Shown: positions 49,818 to 60,294, counted from the stretch's first letter. The stretch is 64,000 nucleotides of DNA from an uncultured Bacteroidales bacterium (GCA_946187865.1 CAMHST010000001.1:44070-108069), one strand, 5' to 3'. Numbers and translations are program-made. The notes: generated by a model not told the origin, from the sequence alone.

Positions 49818-51152
49818 ATGCGAAAAATACTGACACTGTTGCTGCCCCTGGCCCTGATGCTGCCTGTCTCCTGCAGCAAGGATATAGAGCCGCAGCAAAC
49901 CCAGACAGGAGACGAAGAGCATACTGTAACCGTCTTGATTACAGGAGGACGTGCGGCAACCACAAAAGCTTATAATACGTCCGATCTCACTCTTACCGAT
50001 GGCGTACAGCGCCTGGATCTGTACATCTTCCACCAGACCGCCACCGAGGATGACCGGCACGTAGCCATCACCGAGATTACCAGCGATACCACCCGATTCG
50101 TCATCAAGGAAAAGAAGGGAGAGCGTGTGGGCATCATCGCGATGGCGAACCTCGACGTCGATACCGCGGAACTCCTCTCCGGGCACACCCTGGCCGATTT
50201 TGCCGATTACTGGAACATGCCCTGTCCTATCGTTTGGACGGCGAACAACTTCGACTTTGACCGTATGCCGATGGTGGGCGCTGCTGACACTTATTTCAAC
50301 GGTGACAGGACAGTTGAGATAGAATTGCGCAGGCTCATGTGGCGCATTGACATCGGAAATATTGTCTATGACCCGGAGGATGAACGGATGAGAGGCAAAG
50401 ACGTGTTCGTGAAAAACATAGCCATCACCAACATCGGCAACCATTTTAACCCCACTATGTCCAGTTCTATCGGACATTTCTACACTTGGTACTTGTTCTT
50501 CGGGAATGGCGAGTATGAGGGTAGTTCCACCGGAGCCTTTGGTAGGATTACGGACGGTTTCCGCTTCTACACCAACGCTCCCTCAGGCTGGTCCCAAACC
50601 GGAACGTGGAACCCCGGTGGCCCTGGCATCCTGAATCAAAGCTATCCACGTACCATCAACAACAACTGGAAGGTGGCCAAGGGAGTCCTGAACATCGACG
50701 CCACCGGAAAGTATCTCGCTGCCACCTGCCAGACCTACGATGTTGCCAATGGGCAGGGCCGTTTGGCCACCGCCGGAAATACCGCCGTCCAAAGCATGAC
50801 TGTTGGTAAGAGCCTTTACGGATTCATGGGACGCGGCTGTTTCAGCAACTATAGCCCTGTGAGCACCTACAACGACCAGGTTCAGTACCCGAAGTTGGTT
50901 ATTGAATTAGTGATAGATGGCGTGTCCAAGTTCTACCCGATCTGCATCACCTATCCCCAGCCGAACACCGTGTACCAGGTTGGAACAATTACCATTGTCG
51001 GAGAGGGTTCGGATTACTCGAACTTCATTGAGCAGAAGTATTATGCCACTTTCAACATCTCCGTGCGGGATTGGGACCAACTGGAGGTAAACAATATTGA
51101 CGTGGGCGTAGACCCGGTGACAGGACAGCCCATCGGTGGACAACAGAACTAA
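49818..51152 (+). CDS. Fimbrillin-family lipoprotein subunit
   Basis: Lipobox 'LMLPVSCSKD'; 'VQRLDLYIFHQ'; C-terminal 'FNISVRDWDQLEVNNIDVGVDPV'. Confidence 0.82.
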   Translation: MRKILTLLLPLALMLPVSCSKDIEPQQTQTGDEEHTVTVLITGGRAATTKAYNTSDLTLTDGVQRLDLYIFHQTATEDDRHVAITEITSDTTRFVIKEKKGERVGIIAMANLDVDTAELLSGHTLADFADYWNMPCPIVWTANNFDFDRMPMVGAADTYFNGDRTVEIELRRLMWRIDIGNIVYDPEDERMRGKDVFVKNIAITNIGNHFNPTMSSSIGHFYTWYLFFGNGEYEGSSTGAFGRITDGFRFYTNAPSGWSQTGTWNPGGPGILNQSYPRTINNNWKVAKGVLNIDATGKYLAATCQTYDVANGQGRLATAGNTAVQSMTVGKSLYGFMGRGCFSNYSPVSTYNDQVQYPKLVIELVIDGVSKFYPICITYPQPNTVYQVGTITIVGEGSDYSNFIEQKYYATFNISVRDWDQLEVNNIDVGVDPVTGQPIGGQQN

Positions 51153-51164
51153 AATCGATTGAAA

Positions 51165-52538
51165 ATGAAAAAGATACTATATATCGCAGCGTTGGCGGCC
51201 ACTATGCTGACCGCCTGCAACAAGGAATGGGGCCCCGATGCTCCTGGTAAGGGTCAGTGTGAAATCAGCCTCCGCTTCCAGCAGGCTCCGCTCACTGCAT
51301 TCCAAACCAAGGCCGATGCCATAGGCCCGGCCACAGAGGATGATGTCATCGACCGTCTGGATGTCTTCGTCTATAAGGGAACGGACACACTTCTCTTTGA
51401 CCATAAGGTTTATACAAACGCTTCCGGCGTGGACCTCTCGTCCATCGAGACAAAGTATTATGACGTGCATGGCACATACTTCTACTTCTTCGCCCTGGCC
51501 AATCTGGACAGCGCGACGGCGGCGTATTTTGCGCAGCTCAGCAAGAATCAGGTCCAGACTTACTACGGCGGACTGATTCCGCTGGAAGCCGGGAACTTCC
51601 GGGCTCACCGTCCCATTATGGGAGGTGTGGCATCAGTGCAGCTGGGAAACTATTCTTACTATAGCACCCAGCCCGGCGACAAGACCGCCACGATTACCCT
51701 TTACCGATATCTGGCTCGCTTTGAGATTGAGAAGATTACGGCCGATTTTGACAGTGCGGACTTGATGAATTCCGACGTAATCGTCAAAGGCATCATCTGG
51801 ACCAACGTCGCCAATGCCTTACGTCCACTGCAATACTTCCCGTCGCCAAACACCGTTGAGAGCGGTGGCCCTGTGTTTGGCAGCCGTTCGACCTATTTCC
51901 CAGAACAGGAGTTTGGGAACCTGGAATATGAAAGCGGCTATCGGTACTATCAGGCGAATGAGAACCATCACGGATGGGTATCGCTGCAGGAGAACTACAA
52001 CCTGGCACAATATGGTGCTACGGGTGCGTTGGCGGCCGATTTCCCCTATATCTACAACAACAATTACAGATTATCAGAGGGCGTGCTGAATGTGGATGCC
52101 CCGGGATATATGTGCGATGCAACCACCCACTATTTCACAGGAGAGACCGGTCGCGTGTGCTCGTCTACAAACCCTTCTCAAAGCCATATCCTCAATGTGA
52201 ACCGCGAGTTTTACATTTACCCCATTGGCCGGAATAGCTACGGCACGTATATGTGCACGAACTTCGAAGGTCAGGATGACACCATCAAGATGGTCATCGT
52301 AGTAGAAATAAACGGCACCACGTACTACTATCCTTACCGGACCATGTATGTCCAGCCCAATTCCCGCTATCTGGTCCATAACATTACCCTCAAGGGCCTT
52401 GGCAGCACCTACAGCAACTTCTACTTGAAGAAATACAGCGCAACGATGGCTCCGATGAGTGTCGGTGAGTGGCAGGAACTGGAGGTGGACAACATCAACC
52501 TGGGTTACAAAGACTATGGCGGAACTGAAATCTATTAG
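51165..52538 (+). CDS. Fimbrillin-family lipoprotein subunit
   Basis: Lipobox 'TMLTACNKE'; 'DVIDRLDVFVYKG'; C-terminal 'VGEWQELEVDNINLGYKD'. Confidence 0.82.
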   Translation: MKKILYIAALAATMLTACNKEWGPDAPGKGQCEISLRFQQAPLTAFQTKADAIGPATEDDVIDRLDVFVYKGTDTLLFDHKVYTNASGVDLSSIETKYYDVHGTYFYFFALANLDSATAAYFAQLSKNQVQTYYGGLIPLEAGNFRAHRPIMGGVASVQLGNYSYYSTQPGDKTATITLYRYLARFEIEKITADFDSADLMNSDVIVKGIIWTNVANALRPLQYFPSPNTVESGGPVFGSRSTYFPEQEFGNLEYESGYRYYQANENHHGWVSLQENYNLAQYGATGALAADFPYIYNNNYRLSEGVLNVDAPGYMCDATTHYFTGETGRVCSSTNPSQSHILNVNREFYIYPIGRNSYGTYMCTNFEGQDDTIKMVIVVEINGTTYYYPYRTMYVQPNSRYLVHNITLKGLGSTYSNFYLKKYSATMAPMSVGEWQELEVDNINLGYKDYGGTEIY

Positions 52539-52542
52539 ACCT

Positions 52543-53898
52543 ATGCGAAAGAGAATCAGATACCTGCTCCTGCCGCTGCTGATCGCACTGGCAGGATGCG
52601 AGCCGGAGGACATCCCGACCTCCTTCGGTGTGGAAAGCGGCGGGCAGGAAGTGGTGAACATCACCTTCAGCGTGATGGACTTTGACACCCCTGACACCAA
52701 AAGCATAGCGGCCGACAACGTGGATGATGAAGTGGACCGTATTGACATCTTTGCCTTTGACAACAACGGAGCTATCTACGGCCATACCGTCATTGGCGAA
52801 TACGGCGGCTCAGCGTTGGACCTTTCTAACGTGTCCTTCCAAGACTCCGGCGAGGGCGGCAAGAAGCGCTACTACCTCATCATGGCCAACTTGGATCCTG
52901 ACAGTGCCAACTACATCGCGACACTGGACAAAGTGGGCATCAGCAGCTACCCCAAGGCTTTCATCCCTTGGAGCGCCGGGAACTGCCGTCCTAACCGGCC
53001 GCTGATGGGTGCCACGGCCTATGTCCAATTCAATTCGACAACAACGGTGTCCGTGGAGTTCATGCGCTATATGTCCAAGTTCAAGATTGAGACCATTTCC
53101 GCACAGTTCTGGGGCGATCCGGACCTGTATCGGAATGTGTATGTAAAACACCTGGCCTTCATCAACGGCTGGGATATCGTACGCATTTGCCAGACGCAGC
53201 CGCAGAGTTTTAACGGTACGCCCTGGGACATCTTCGGCCCCAACGGAACGTCCAGCTACAACTTCGGCGGTGCTTCTTATCACTATTTCATGGCGAACTG
53301 CTTCCTCGGGCAGGATGAATGGAGCCAGCACGGAATGACCTACGCCGACATGCACGGAACCTACAACATGGGTACCTACGGTGGCCGGGGCAAACTGAAC
53401 CAGGCCTACCACTACATCTACAATGACAACCACATGCAGCCGAAGCACACCATCTGCCTGGACGCGCCGGAGCCGCTTGTGGCCGTCTCCCAGCAAACCT
53501 GGGACACCAACGCCTACCTGCCGCAGAACGCAGGAAAGCTTTGCAGTGACATCGATGGATACCTTGGCCCCTTGCAGGTGAACAAAGTGTTCTATTCCCT
53601 GCCAACCAAGTTCAACGCCTGGTTTGATGAACCCACTTACGGAGATGAATCCCAGAACAGTGAGCTTCGGCTCTGTTTGGCAGTAAAGATTAACGGCACG
53701 TTGTATTTCTACTCCAAAATGATTACCGGGCTGAACCCCAACATGTATTACATCATCCATAATATCACCCTGGCCGGTGAGCCGTCGGAATATCCGAACA
53801 CGTGGATTAAGGGCGGTCAGGTGACTAAGGCAGGAACTCCGGAAGAACAATGGCGCGTACACGGCAACGTGGCCGAAATAGACAATCTGGTGCTATGA
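52543..53898 (+). CDS. Fimbrillin-family lipoprotein subunit
   Basis: Lipobox 'LIALAGCEPED'; 'VDDEVDRIDIFAFDNNG'; 'YYIIHNITLAGEPSEYPNTWIK'. Confidence 0.82.
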   Translation: MRKRIRYLLLPLLIALAGCEPEDIPTSFGVESGGQEVVNITFSVMDFDTPDTKSIAADNVDDEVDRIDIFAFDNNGAIYGHTVIGEYGGSALDLSNVSFQDSGEGGKKRYYLIMANLDPDSANYIATLDKVGISSYPKAFIPWSAGNCRPNRPLMGATAYVQFNSTTTVSVEFMRYMSKFKIETISAQFWGDPDLYRNVYVKHLAFINGWDIVRICQTQPQSFNGTPWDIFGPNGTSSYNFGGASYHYFMANCFLGQDEWSQHGMTYADMHGTYNMGTYGGRGKLNQAYHYIYNDNHMQPKHTICLDAPEPLVAVSQQTWDTNAYLPQNAGKLCSDIDGYLGPLQVNKVFYSLPTKFNAWFDEPTYGDESQNSELRLCLAVKINGTLYFYSKMITGLNPNMYYIIHNITLAGEPSEYPNTWIKGGQVTKAGTPEEQWRVHGNVAEIDNLVL

Positions 53899-54620
53899 GA
53901 CGGAGTTTAATAATCGGATTGCTGGGGCTGGTGGCCCTGGCATCCTGCTCGGTCAAGGAAGACCGAAGCGACTGTCCGTGCTGGCTCACGGTTAGGGCAT
54001 CCTACCCGCAGGAGCTTGTCAGCGCCTGGTTCGGCACCCACACTCTCTTTGAGGGGCACGATGGCGAGTTGATTGACTACAGGGTCCCCAGAGGAATCGT
54101 GGAAGTGGTGGCCAGCACCGGAGACTTCACCGTTCCGGAAGGCCAGCAGATGGCCGAACTCTTTGCCAGCGTTACAAAGGTGAATACCATATGCGAAGAG
54201 ACGGAAGTCATTCCCGTCCTGCACAAACAGTTCGCCCGCGTGGACATTGACTTTAAGGACGAAGATGACGGTCGGACCGCTTATGACCTGCTGGTGACAG
54301 GCAATGTGTCCGGCTCGGACAAACGCACACTGGAGCCACTGGAGGGCACTTTCCGCTGCGCTCCGGAGCCCATAACGGATGGCCGTGGCTACGAATTCCG
54401 CGTACCCCGGCAGAAGGATGAATCCCTGAGGCTTGAACTCTCATATCACGGAAACCCAGTCGAGACCATCGACCTGGGCTATCTGATTGGCAAGACCGGC
54501 TTCGACTGGAAGGCCGAGAACCTGGGCGACGTGTCCATCCTCTGCGACCTCCCGGCCCACACCTTCACCATCACCGTGATGGAATGGGAAGGGCCTGAGA
54601 CATTCAACATTACGATATAG
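53895..54620 (+). CDS. FimB/Mfa2-family fimbrial anchor/minor subunit
   Basis: 'ALASCSVKEDRSDCPCWLTVRASYP' signature; ATGA overlap with upstream gene. Confidence 0.85.
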   Translation: MRRSLIIGLLGLVALASCSVKEDRSDCPCWLTVRASYPQELVSAWFGTHTLFEGHDGELIDYRVPRGIVEVVASTGDFTVPEGQQMAELFASVTKVNTICEETEVIPVLHKQFARVDIDFKDEDDGRTAYDLLVTGNVSGSDKRTLEPLEGTFRCAPEPITDGRGYEFRVPRQKDESLRLELSYHGNPVETIDLGYLIGKTGFDWKAENLGDVSILCDLPAHTFTITVMEWEGPETFNITI

Positions 54621-54676
54621 ACAACCAACCTAAACCTCTAAAGTTTTTTTCATAAGTATTAAACAGTTAAACTACC

Positions 54677-54710
54677 GGAGCGGACGCCTGTGAGGGTCTC
54701 CGCTTCTTTT
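54677..54710 (+). terminator. Intrinsic terminator after fimbrial operon
   Basis: GGAGCGGA-N14-TCCGCTTC TTTT between convergent genes. Confidence 0.7.
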
Positions 54711-55599
54711 ATTGCAATTGTTGTCCTTGAGTAAAGGCACGATATTCCAACGGCGTCATCCCGGTATGGTGACGAAACAGCGTGTAAAAATAATCTTCAT
54801 TCTCATATCCTGCTTCAAAGGCTATCTGGCGTGCGGGAAGATCGCTGTTGGTCAGTGCTTCCTTAACCTTGTTCAAACGGACCATTTGAATGTATTTTGC
54901 CGGTGAAAACCCCGTGTAGTCCCTGAAAACCCTTCGGAAATTATTATAGCCCATGCAGATCTGGGAGGCTACATCCTCAGGATAAATAGTCCTATATTGC
55001 TCTGCAATAATGATTTTTGCCCGGTTTATCTGCTGTGCTGATTCAGAAAATATGGCGTTTCTTCCATAGAACCATGCCAGGCTCAGAAGATGGGATACGA
55101 TACCCCCGAGCCTTTGCTGGAATCCGGACTGCTGACGGTCTGCAATGGCAATGGCCTCTATATACAAGTCAACAATTTCGTTTTGTAGGCCTATATCCCA
55201 AACAGGTTGTAAGCGGGAGAAGAAGCCGTTGGTTATCCAATCTTCCATCTGTGTTCCGGTGAATCCTATCCAATATTCTTTCCATCCTGTCTCCAAATAA
55301 GGAGCATAACTATGCCATTCTCCTGGATATAAGAGGAACATGGAACCTTTCTGTAAGTGGTGATTTTGTGGACAGCTTGCACTTTTGAAAGAACCCTTGC
55401 CCCTAATTATATAAAGGAGTTGGTATTCATCAAGAATTCTCCCGTGATCTCGTGTAAATAGGTATCGGGAAGGATGATTCTGCGGAGGATATGGCTCTCC
55501 AGCAAGCACCTCTTGGACGCCCACCGAATTCACGGCAAGCCCCCATAAAGAATCTGCAGGACTTACGGCTAAATATTTAAGGTGTATTGAATCTTTCAT
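54709..55599 (-). CDS. AraC-family transcriptional regulator (RhaR-like)
   Basis: Two HTH motifs, 'DLPARQIAFEAGYENEDYFYTLFRHHTGMTPLEYR'; divergent from rhamnose operon. Confidence 0.92.
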   Translation of the reverse strand: MKDSIHLKYLAVSPADSLWGLAVNSVGVQEVLAGEPYPPQNHPSRYLFTRDHGRILDEYQLLYIIRGKGSFKSASCPQNHHLQKGSMFLLYPGEWHSYAPYLETGWKEYWIGFTGTQMEDWITNGFFSRLQPVWDIGLQNEIVDLYIEAIAIADRQQSGFQQRLGGIVSHLLSLAWFYGRNAIFSESAQQINRAKIIIAEQYRTIYPEDVASQICMGYNNFRRVFRDYTGFSPAKYIQMVRLNKVKEALTNSDLPARQIAFEAGYENEDYFYTLFRHHTGMTPLEYRAFTQGQQLQ

Positions 55600-55630
55600 G
55601 GACGCAAGTTACTCCATTATTATCAAAAAT

Positions 55631-55638
55631 CAAAGTTA
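55631..55638 (-). promoter_or_regulatory. -7 element TAACTTTG (minus strand) for the AraC regulator
   Basis: CAAAGTTA on + strand, 32 bp upstream of the regulator start. Confidence 0.5.
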
Positions 55639-55678
55639 GGCATCCAAAAACTGCATTATATTGTATTAAGCCGCAATA

Positions 55679-55686
55679 TAACTTTG
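55679..55686 (+). promoter_or_regulatory. -7 element TAACTTTG for the rhamnose operon
   Basis: Exact TAnnTTTG match 23 bp upstream of ATG 55709. Confidence 0.65.
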
Positions 55687-55708
55687 CATCATTAAACAAA
55701 GTTTCGCT

Positions 55709-57115
55709 ATGGCAAACCAATTCCTCGCTTTCGACTGTGGCGCCACTTCCGCCCGTGCGGTCCTCGCCACCTTCAGCAACGGATCCTTCCAAATGGAAGA
55801 AGTCTATCGCTTCCCCAGCGGCATCATTGAATTATACGGAAAGTACTATTGGGATATCCTCGCCATTTACGACCACTTCCTCAAATGCCTTTCGGACTTG
55901 GGGCGGAGAGGCATCAGGATTGATTCCATAGGCATAGATACCTGGGGCGTAGATTTCGGCTTCGTGGCCGATGACGGTTCCCTGCTGGGCAACCCCCGCG
56001 CCTACCGCGACCCTTATACGGACGGCATTCCGACGAAGGTCTTCCAGACCATATCCCACGAAGAGTTGTACGCTTGCACGGGCATCCAGATCCTGAATTT
56101 CAATTCCATTTTTCAGCTTTATGCGCAGATCAGGGAGGACTTTTCCCCTTTACGCTATGCCAAGGCCATCCTATTCATCCCGGATCTGCTTTCTTATATG
56201 CTCACCGGCAACAAGGCTTGCGAATACACCATCGCTTCAACTTCCGGAATGATGGACCAGACTTCCCGCCAATTCAACAAGGAGTTGCTGAAAAAACTTG
56301 GCATCCGGACCGACATGCTCCTTCCCATTGTCCAACCGGGAGAGAAGGTTGGTGTCCTCCGCAAGGAAATTGCAGAAGCCTGCGGCCTGCCACAAATTCC
56401 GGTCATCGCTGTAGCCGGGCACGATACCGCATCGGCCATTGCCGCCGTTCCTGCCAGAGACAGGAACTTCGCCTATCTTTCCAGCGGAACGTGGAGCCTG
56501 ATGGGAATCGAAGTTCCTGAACCGATTATCAATGCCGATAGCGCCAGACTGAACTTTACAAACGAAGGCGGAATAGAAGGGACTACTCGTTTTCTGAAAA
56601 ACATCACCGGCATGTGGCTTCTTGAGCAGTGCCGGAAGGTCTGGAAGGGCGAAGGCAAAGATTATTCGTATCCCCATCTTCAAGAGATGGCCTTGGCCGA
56701 AAAGGACTTTTCAGGGCGCATTAACCCGGACGATCCTCGCTTCGTCAATCCTAACAATATGGTGGAAGAGATTGCCAGTCAGGTCGGCAATGACGCGAGC
56801 GATGCCCAGATTGTCTCCTGTATCTACCATTCTCTCGCTGATAGGTATAAACAGGTCCTTACGATGCTTAAAAGTTTCGCACCTTTCCAGATAGAGAAAC
56901 TGCATGTCATAGGAGGCGGTTCCGCCAATGACCTTTTGAACCAATGGACGGCCGATGCTATCGGCATCCCTGTGGTAGCCGGTCCAACCGAAGCTACTGC
57001 CATCGGCAATATAATGATTCAGGCTAACGCTGCCGGCCTGGTGGTAGACCGTTGGGAAATGCGACGCATCATTGCCGATGCCTTCCAAGTAAAAACCTTC
57101 ACGCCAAATAATTAA
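55709..57115 (+). CDS. rhaB: Rhamnulokinase
   Basis: 'FLAFDCGATSARAVLA', 'GIDTWGVDFGFV', 'VIGGGSANDLLNQWTADA'. Confidence 0.94.
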   Translation: MANQFLAFDCGATSARAVLATFSNGSFQMEEVYRFPSGIIELYGKYYWDILAIYDHFLKCLSDLGRRGIRIDSIGIDTWGVDFGFVADDGSLLGNPRAYRDPYTDGIPTKVFQTISHEELYACTGIQILNFNSIFQLYAQIREDFSPLRYAKAILFIPDLLSYMLTGNKACEYTIASTSGMMDQTSRQFNKELLKKLGIRTDMLLPIVQPGEKVGVLRKEIAEACGLPQIPVIAVAGHDTASAIAAVPARDRNFAYLSSGTWSLMGIEVPEPIINADSARLNFTNEGGIEGTTRFLKNITGMWLLEQCRKVWKGEGKDYSYPHLQEMALAEKDFSGRINPDDPRFVNPNNMVEEIASQVGNDASDAQIVSCIYHSLADRYKQVLTMLKSFAPFQIEKLHVIGGGSANDLLNQWTADAIGIPVVAGPTEATAIGNIMIQANAAGLVVDRWEMRRIIADAFQVKTFTPNN

Positions 57116-57125
57116 AATCGATACC

Positions 57126-58376
57126 ATGAAAGAAGCCCAAATCCTGAAGTCCTACGAAATGGCCCGCGAGCGTTATGCCGCCCTGGGCGTGGACACCGAC
57201 AAAGCCATTGAAACCCTGGAAAAGACCCCCATCTCCCTGCATTGCTGGCAGACCGACGACGTGGTGGGTTTCGAGCGCAACGACGCCCTTTCCGGCGGCA
57301 TCCAGACCACCGGCAACTATCCCGGCCGCGCGCGTAATATAGAAGAGGTTCGCAAAGATGTCCTCTTTGCCAAGAGCCTTATCGCCGGCAACCACCGCCT
57401 GAACCTCCATGAGATTTACGGGGACTTCGGCGGACAGTTCGTTGACCGCGACCAGGTGGATGTCAAGCATTTCCAGAGCTGGATCGATTGGGCCAAGGAG
57501 AACAATCTGAAGCTTGACTTCAATTCCACTTCCTTCTCCCATCCCAAGAGCGGAGACCTGTCCCTGAGCAATCCGGATCCCGCCATCCGTGAGTTCTGGA
57601 TTGAGCACACCAAGCGCTGCCGCCGCATTGCCGACGCCATGGGCAAGGCCCAGGGCGACCCCTGCATCATGAACATCTGGGTGCACGACGGTTCCAAGGA
57701 CCAGACCGTGGAGCGCAAGCGCTACCGCGAAATCTTCGCCGAGTCCCTGGATGAGATCCTGAAGGAAGACCTGCCCGGCATGAAGACCTGCCTGGAGGCC
57801 AAACTCTTCGGTATCGGCCTGGAAAGCTATACCGTAGGTTCCCACGACTTCGTGTCCGGCTACTGCGCCACCCGCAAGCTGATGTACACCCTGGATACCG
57901 GTCACTATGAGATGACGGAGAATGTGGCCGATATGGTGGCTTCCCTCCTGCTCTTCGTGCCTGAACTGATGCTGCACGTTTCCCGCCCCATCCGCTGGGA
58001 CTCCGACCACGTGACCATCATGAACGACCAGACCCTGGACCTGTTCAAGGAGATTGTGCGTGCCGATGCGCTCAACCGCGCCCACATCGGCCTGGATTAC
58101 TTCGACGCCGCCATCAACCGCATCGGCGCCTACGTGATTGGCACCCGTGCCACGCAGAAGTGCCTGCTGAGCGCCCTGCTGGAGCCGCTGGCCAAACTGC
58201 GCGAATACGAAGATGCCGGCAAGGGCTTCCAGCGCCTGGCCCTGCTGGAAGAAGCCAAGACCCTGCCCTTCGGCGCCGTGTTCGATTATTTCAACTACAA
58301 GAACGGCGTTCCCGTGGGCGAAGCCTTCATCCCGGAAATCGAGAAGTACGAGAAAGAAGTCACCTCCAAGAGATAG
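57126..58376 (+). CDS. rhaA: L-rhamnose isomerase
   Basis: 'ISLHCWQTDDVVGFE', 'NLHEIYGDFGG', 'LDTGHYEMTENVADMVASLLLFVPELMLHVSRPIRWDSDHVT'. Confidence 0.95.
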   Translation: MKEAQILKSYEMARERYAALGVDTDKAIETLEKTPISLHCWQTDDVVGFERNDALSGGIQTTGNYPGRARNIEEVRKDVLFAKSLIAGNHRLNLHEIYGDFGGQFVDRDQVDVKHFQSWIDWAKENNLKLDFNSTSFSHPKSGDLSLSNPDPAIREFWIEHTKRCRRIADAMGKAQGDPCIMNIWVHDGSKDQTVERKRYREIFAESLDEILKEDLPGMKTCLEAKLFGIGLESYTVGSHDFVSGYCATRKLMYTLDTGHYEMTENVADMVASLLLFVPELMLHVSRPIRWDSDHVTIMNDQTLDLFKEIVRADALNRAHIGLDYFDAAINRIGAYVIGTRATQKCLLSALLEPLAKLREYEDAGKGFQRLALLEEAKTLPFGAVFDYFNYKNGVPVGEAFIPEIEKYEKEVTSKR

Positions 58377-58379
58377 TTT

Positions 58380-59399
58380 ATGAATCTCATCATCGGTTTG
58401 TTAATCATAGCAGTTGGGGCATTCTGCCAGTCCAGCTGCTATGTCCCTATCAACAAGATTAAGTCTTGGAGTTGGGAAAGCTACTGGTTGGTACAGGGCG
58501 TTTTCGCCTGGCTGTTTTTTCCGCTCGTGGGCGCTCTCCTGTCCGTCTCAGGAACGGGCGCTGGCTTCGGTGATTTGATGGGCCTGATGAATGCGAATCC
58601 CAAAGCAACTTGGCTCACTATCCTGTTCGGCGCGTTGTGGGGTGTGGGAGGCCTGACTTTCGGTCTGAGCATGCGTTACCTTGGCGTTGCCCTGGGACAG
58701 AGCATCGCACTCGGTACCTGCTCGGCACTCGGCGCCATCCTGGGCCCGGTTTTCACGGGACATGCGGGTGACCTCACGAGCGCCGTCATCATCGGCGTGG
58801 TCGTCACGCTCATCGGCATCGCTATTATCGGCATCGCCGGAGCCATGAAGGCTTCCACATTGCCGGAAGAAGAGAAAAAGAAGGCAATCAAGGACTTCAA
58901 CTTCGGCAAAGGCATCTTTGTGGCACTGCTCGCCGGTTTCATGAGCGCCTGCTTCAATATCGGCCTGAACTTCGGCCAGGACCTTTATCTGGAGGGTACA
59001 CAGGAAATCTTCAAGAGCCTCCCGGCCACGATGCTTGTGACTTTCGGTGGTTTCCTGACGAACGCAGCCTACTGCTTATTCCAGAATCGTAAAAACAAGA
59101 CATGGGGCGACTATAGTCAGAAATCCCTATGGGGCAATAACATCGTATTTTGCTGCCTCGCCGGCCTGCTGTGGTATAGCCAGTTCTTCGGCCTTAGCCT
59201 GGGAAAAGGCTTCCTGACGGAGTACCCAGTCCTCATCACCTTCAGCTGGTGCATCCTCATGAGCCTGAATGTTGTGTTCAGTAATGTCTGGGGGATCATT
59301 CTCAAGGAATGGAGAGGCGTTTCCCGCAAAACCATCGCCGTCCTTGTGACCGGCATCGTTGTCCTGATTATCAGTACTTTTTTACCGCAAATCATATGA
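58380..59399 (+). CDS. rhaT: L-rhamnose/proton symporter RhaT
   Basis: Ten TMs, 'GVGGLTFGLSMRYLGVALGQSIALGTCSALGAILGPV'. Confidence 0.93.
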   Translation: MNLIIGLLIIAVGAFCQSSCYVPINKIKSWSWESYWLVQGVFAWLFFPLVGALLSVSGTGAGFGDLMGLMNANPKATWLTILFGALWGVGGLTFGLSMRYLGVALGQSIALGTCSALGAILGPVFTGHAGDLTSAVIIGVVVTLIGIAIIGIAGAMKASTLPEEEKKKAIKDFNFGKGIFVALLAGFMSACFNIGLNFGQDLYLEGTQEIFKSLPATMLVTFGGFLTNAAYCLFQNRKNKTWGDYSQKSLWGNNIVFCCLAGLLWYSQFFGLSLGKGFLTEYPVLITFSWCILMSLNVVFSNVWGIILKEWRGVSRKTIAVLVTGIVVLIISTFLPQII

Positions 59400-60205
59400 G
59401 CATTTTAGATAATAGAGCGGCCTTGAAGGCCGAAATATACAGGGTGGCCGAAGTGGCCGGATACCTATGGATGAAGGGCTGGGCCGAACGCAACGGCGGC
59501 AACATCACCGTCAATATCACGGAGTGGGCAGATGAGCCGATGCGTTCACTCCCTGCCATCAGTGGGACCATAGCTATCGGCATAACCCTTCCTCACTTGA
59601 AGGATTGTTGGTTTTATTGCAAGGGTACGCAGAGACGAATGCGGGACTTGGCTCGTGACCCTATGGGAAACGGCTCCATCATCCGCATTACACCGGACTG
59701 CGCCCATTATGAGATTATAGCAGATTCCCCTGTGGCCCCTACATCGGAACTCCCTTCCCACCTGGCCGTGCATGACTATCTTTTAGCAAAGAATTCGCCA
59801 TACCGGGCCTCTCTCCATACTCATCCCATTGAACTGGTGGCTCTCACACATAGCAAGAAATGGATGGAGAAGGACGCAGCAACTCATATGCTCTGGTCTA
59901 TGATTCCGGAAACCAAGGCCTTCTGCCCAAGAGGGCTGGGTATGGTTCCATATATGCTCCCATCCAGCGTGGAGCTGGCCGATGTAACCATAAAGGCCAT
60001 TGGCGATGACTATGACGTTGTGATGTGGGAAAAGCACGGCGTGTTTGCTGTTGATACGGATATCATGAGTGCATTCGACCAGGTGGATGTCCTTAACAAA
60101 GCCGCACAGATTTACATATCTTCCCGCAACATGGGTTTTGAACCGGACGGAATGACAGATGTTCAGATGAAAGAACTTACTGACGTTTTTGGACTGCCAA
60201 AATGA
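59396..60205 (+). CDS. rhaD: Rhamnulose-1-phosphate aldolase
   Basis: 'GWAERNGGNITVNI', 'LHTHPIELVALTH', 'WEKHGVFAVDTDI'; start set to MSILDNRAAL overlapping the rhaT stop. Confidence 0.93.
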   Translation: MSILDNRAALKAEIYRVAEVAGYLWMKGWAERNGGNITVNITEWADEPMRSLPAISGTIAIGITLPHLKDCWFYCKGTQRRMRDLARDPMGNGSIIRITPDCAHYEIIADSPVAPTSELPSHLAVHDYLLAKNSPYRASLHTHPIELVALTHSKKWMEKDAATHMLWSMIPETKAFCPRGLGMVPYMLPSSVELADVTIKAIGDDYDVVMWEKHGVFAVDTDIMSAFDQVDVLNKAAQIYISSRNMGFEPDGMTDVQMKELTDVFGLPK

Positions 60206-60294
60206 ACAAAACGAAGAGAGGAGTAAACAAAATGGAGACTCTGTGAATGCTGGATGGGCTACCTTTGCATCGGTTCTTTAAAACATTTTAACAA

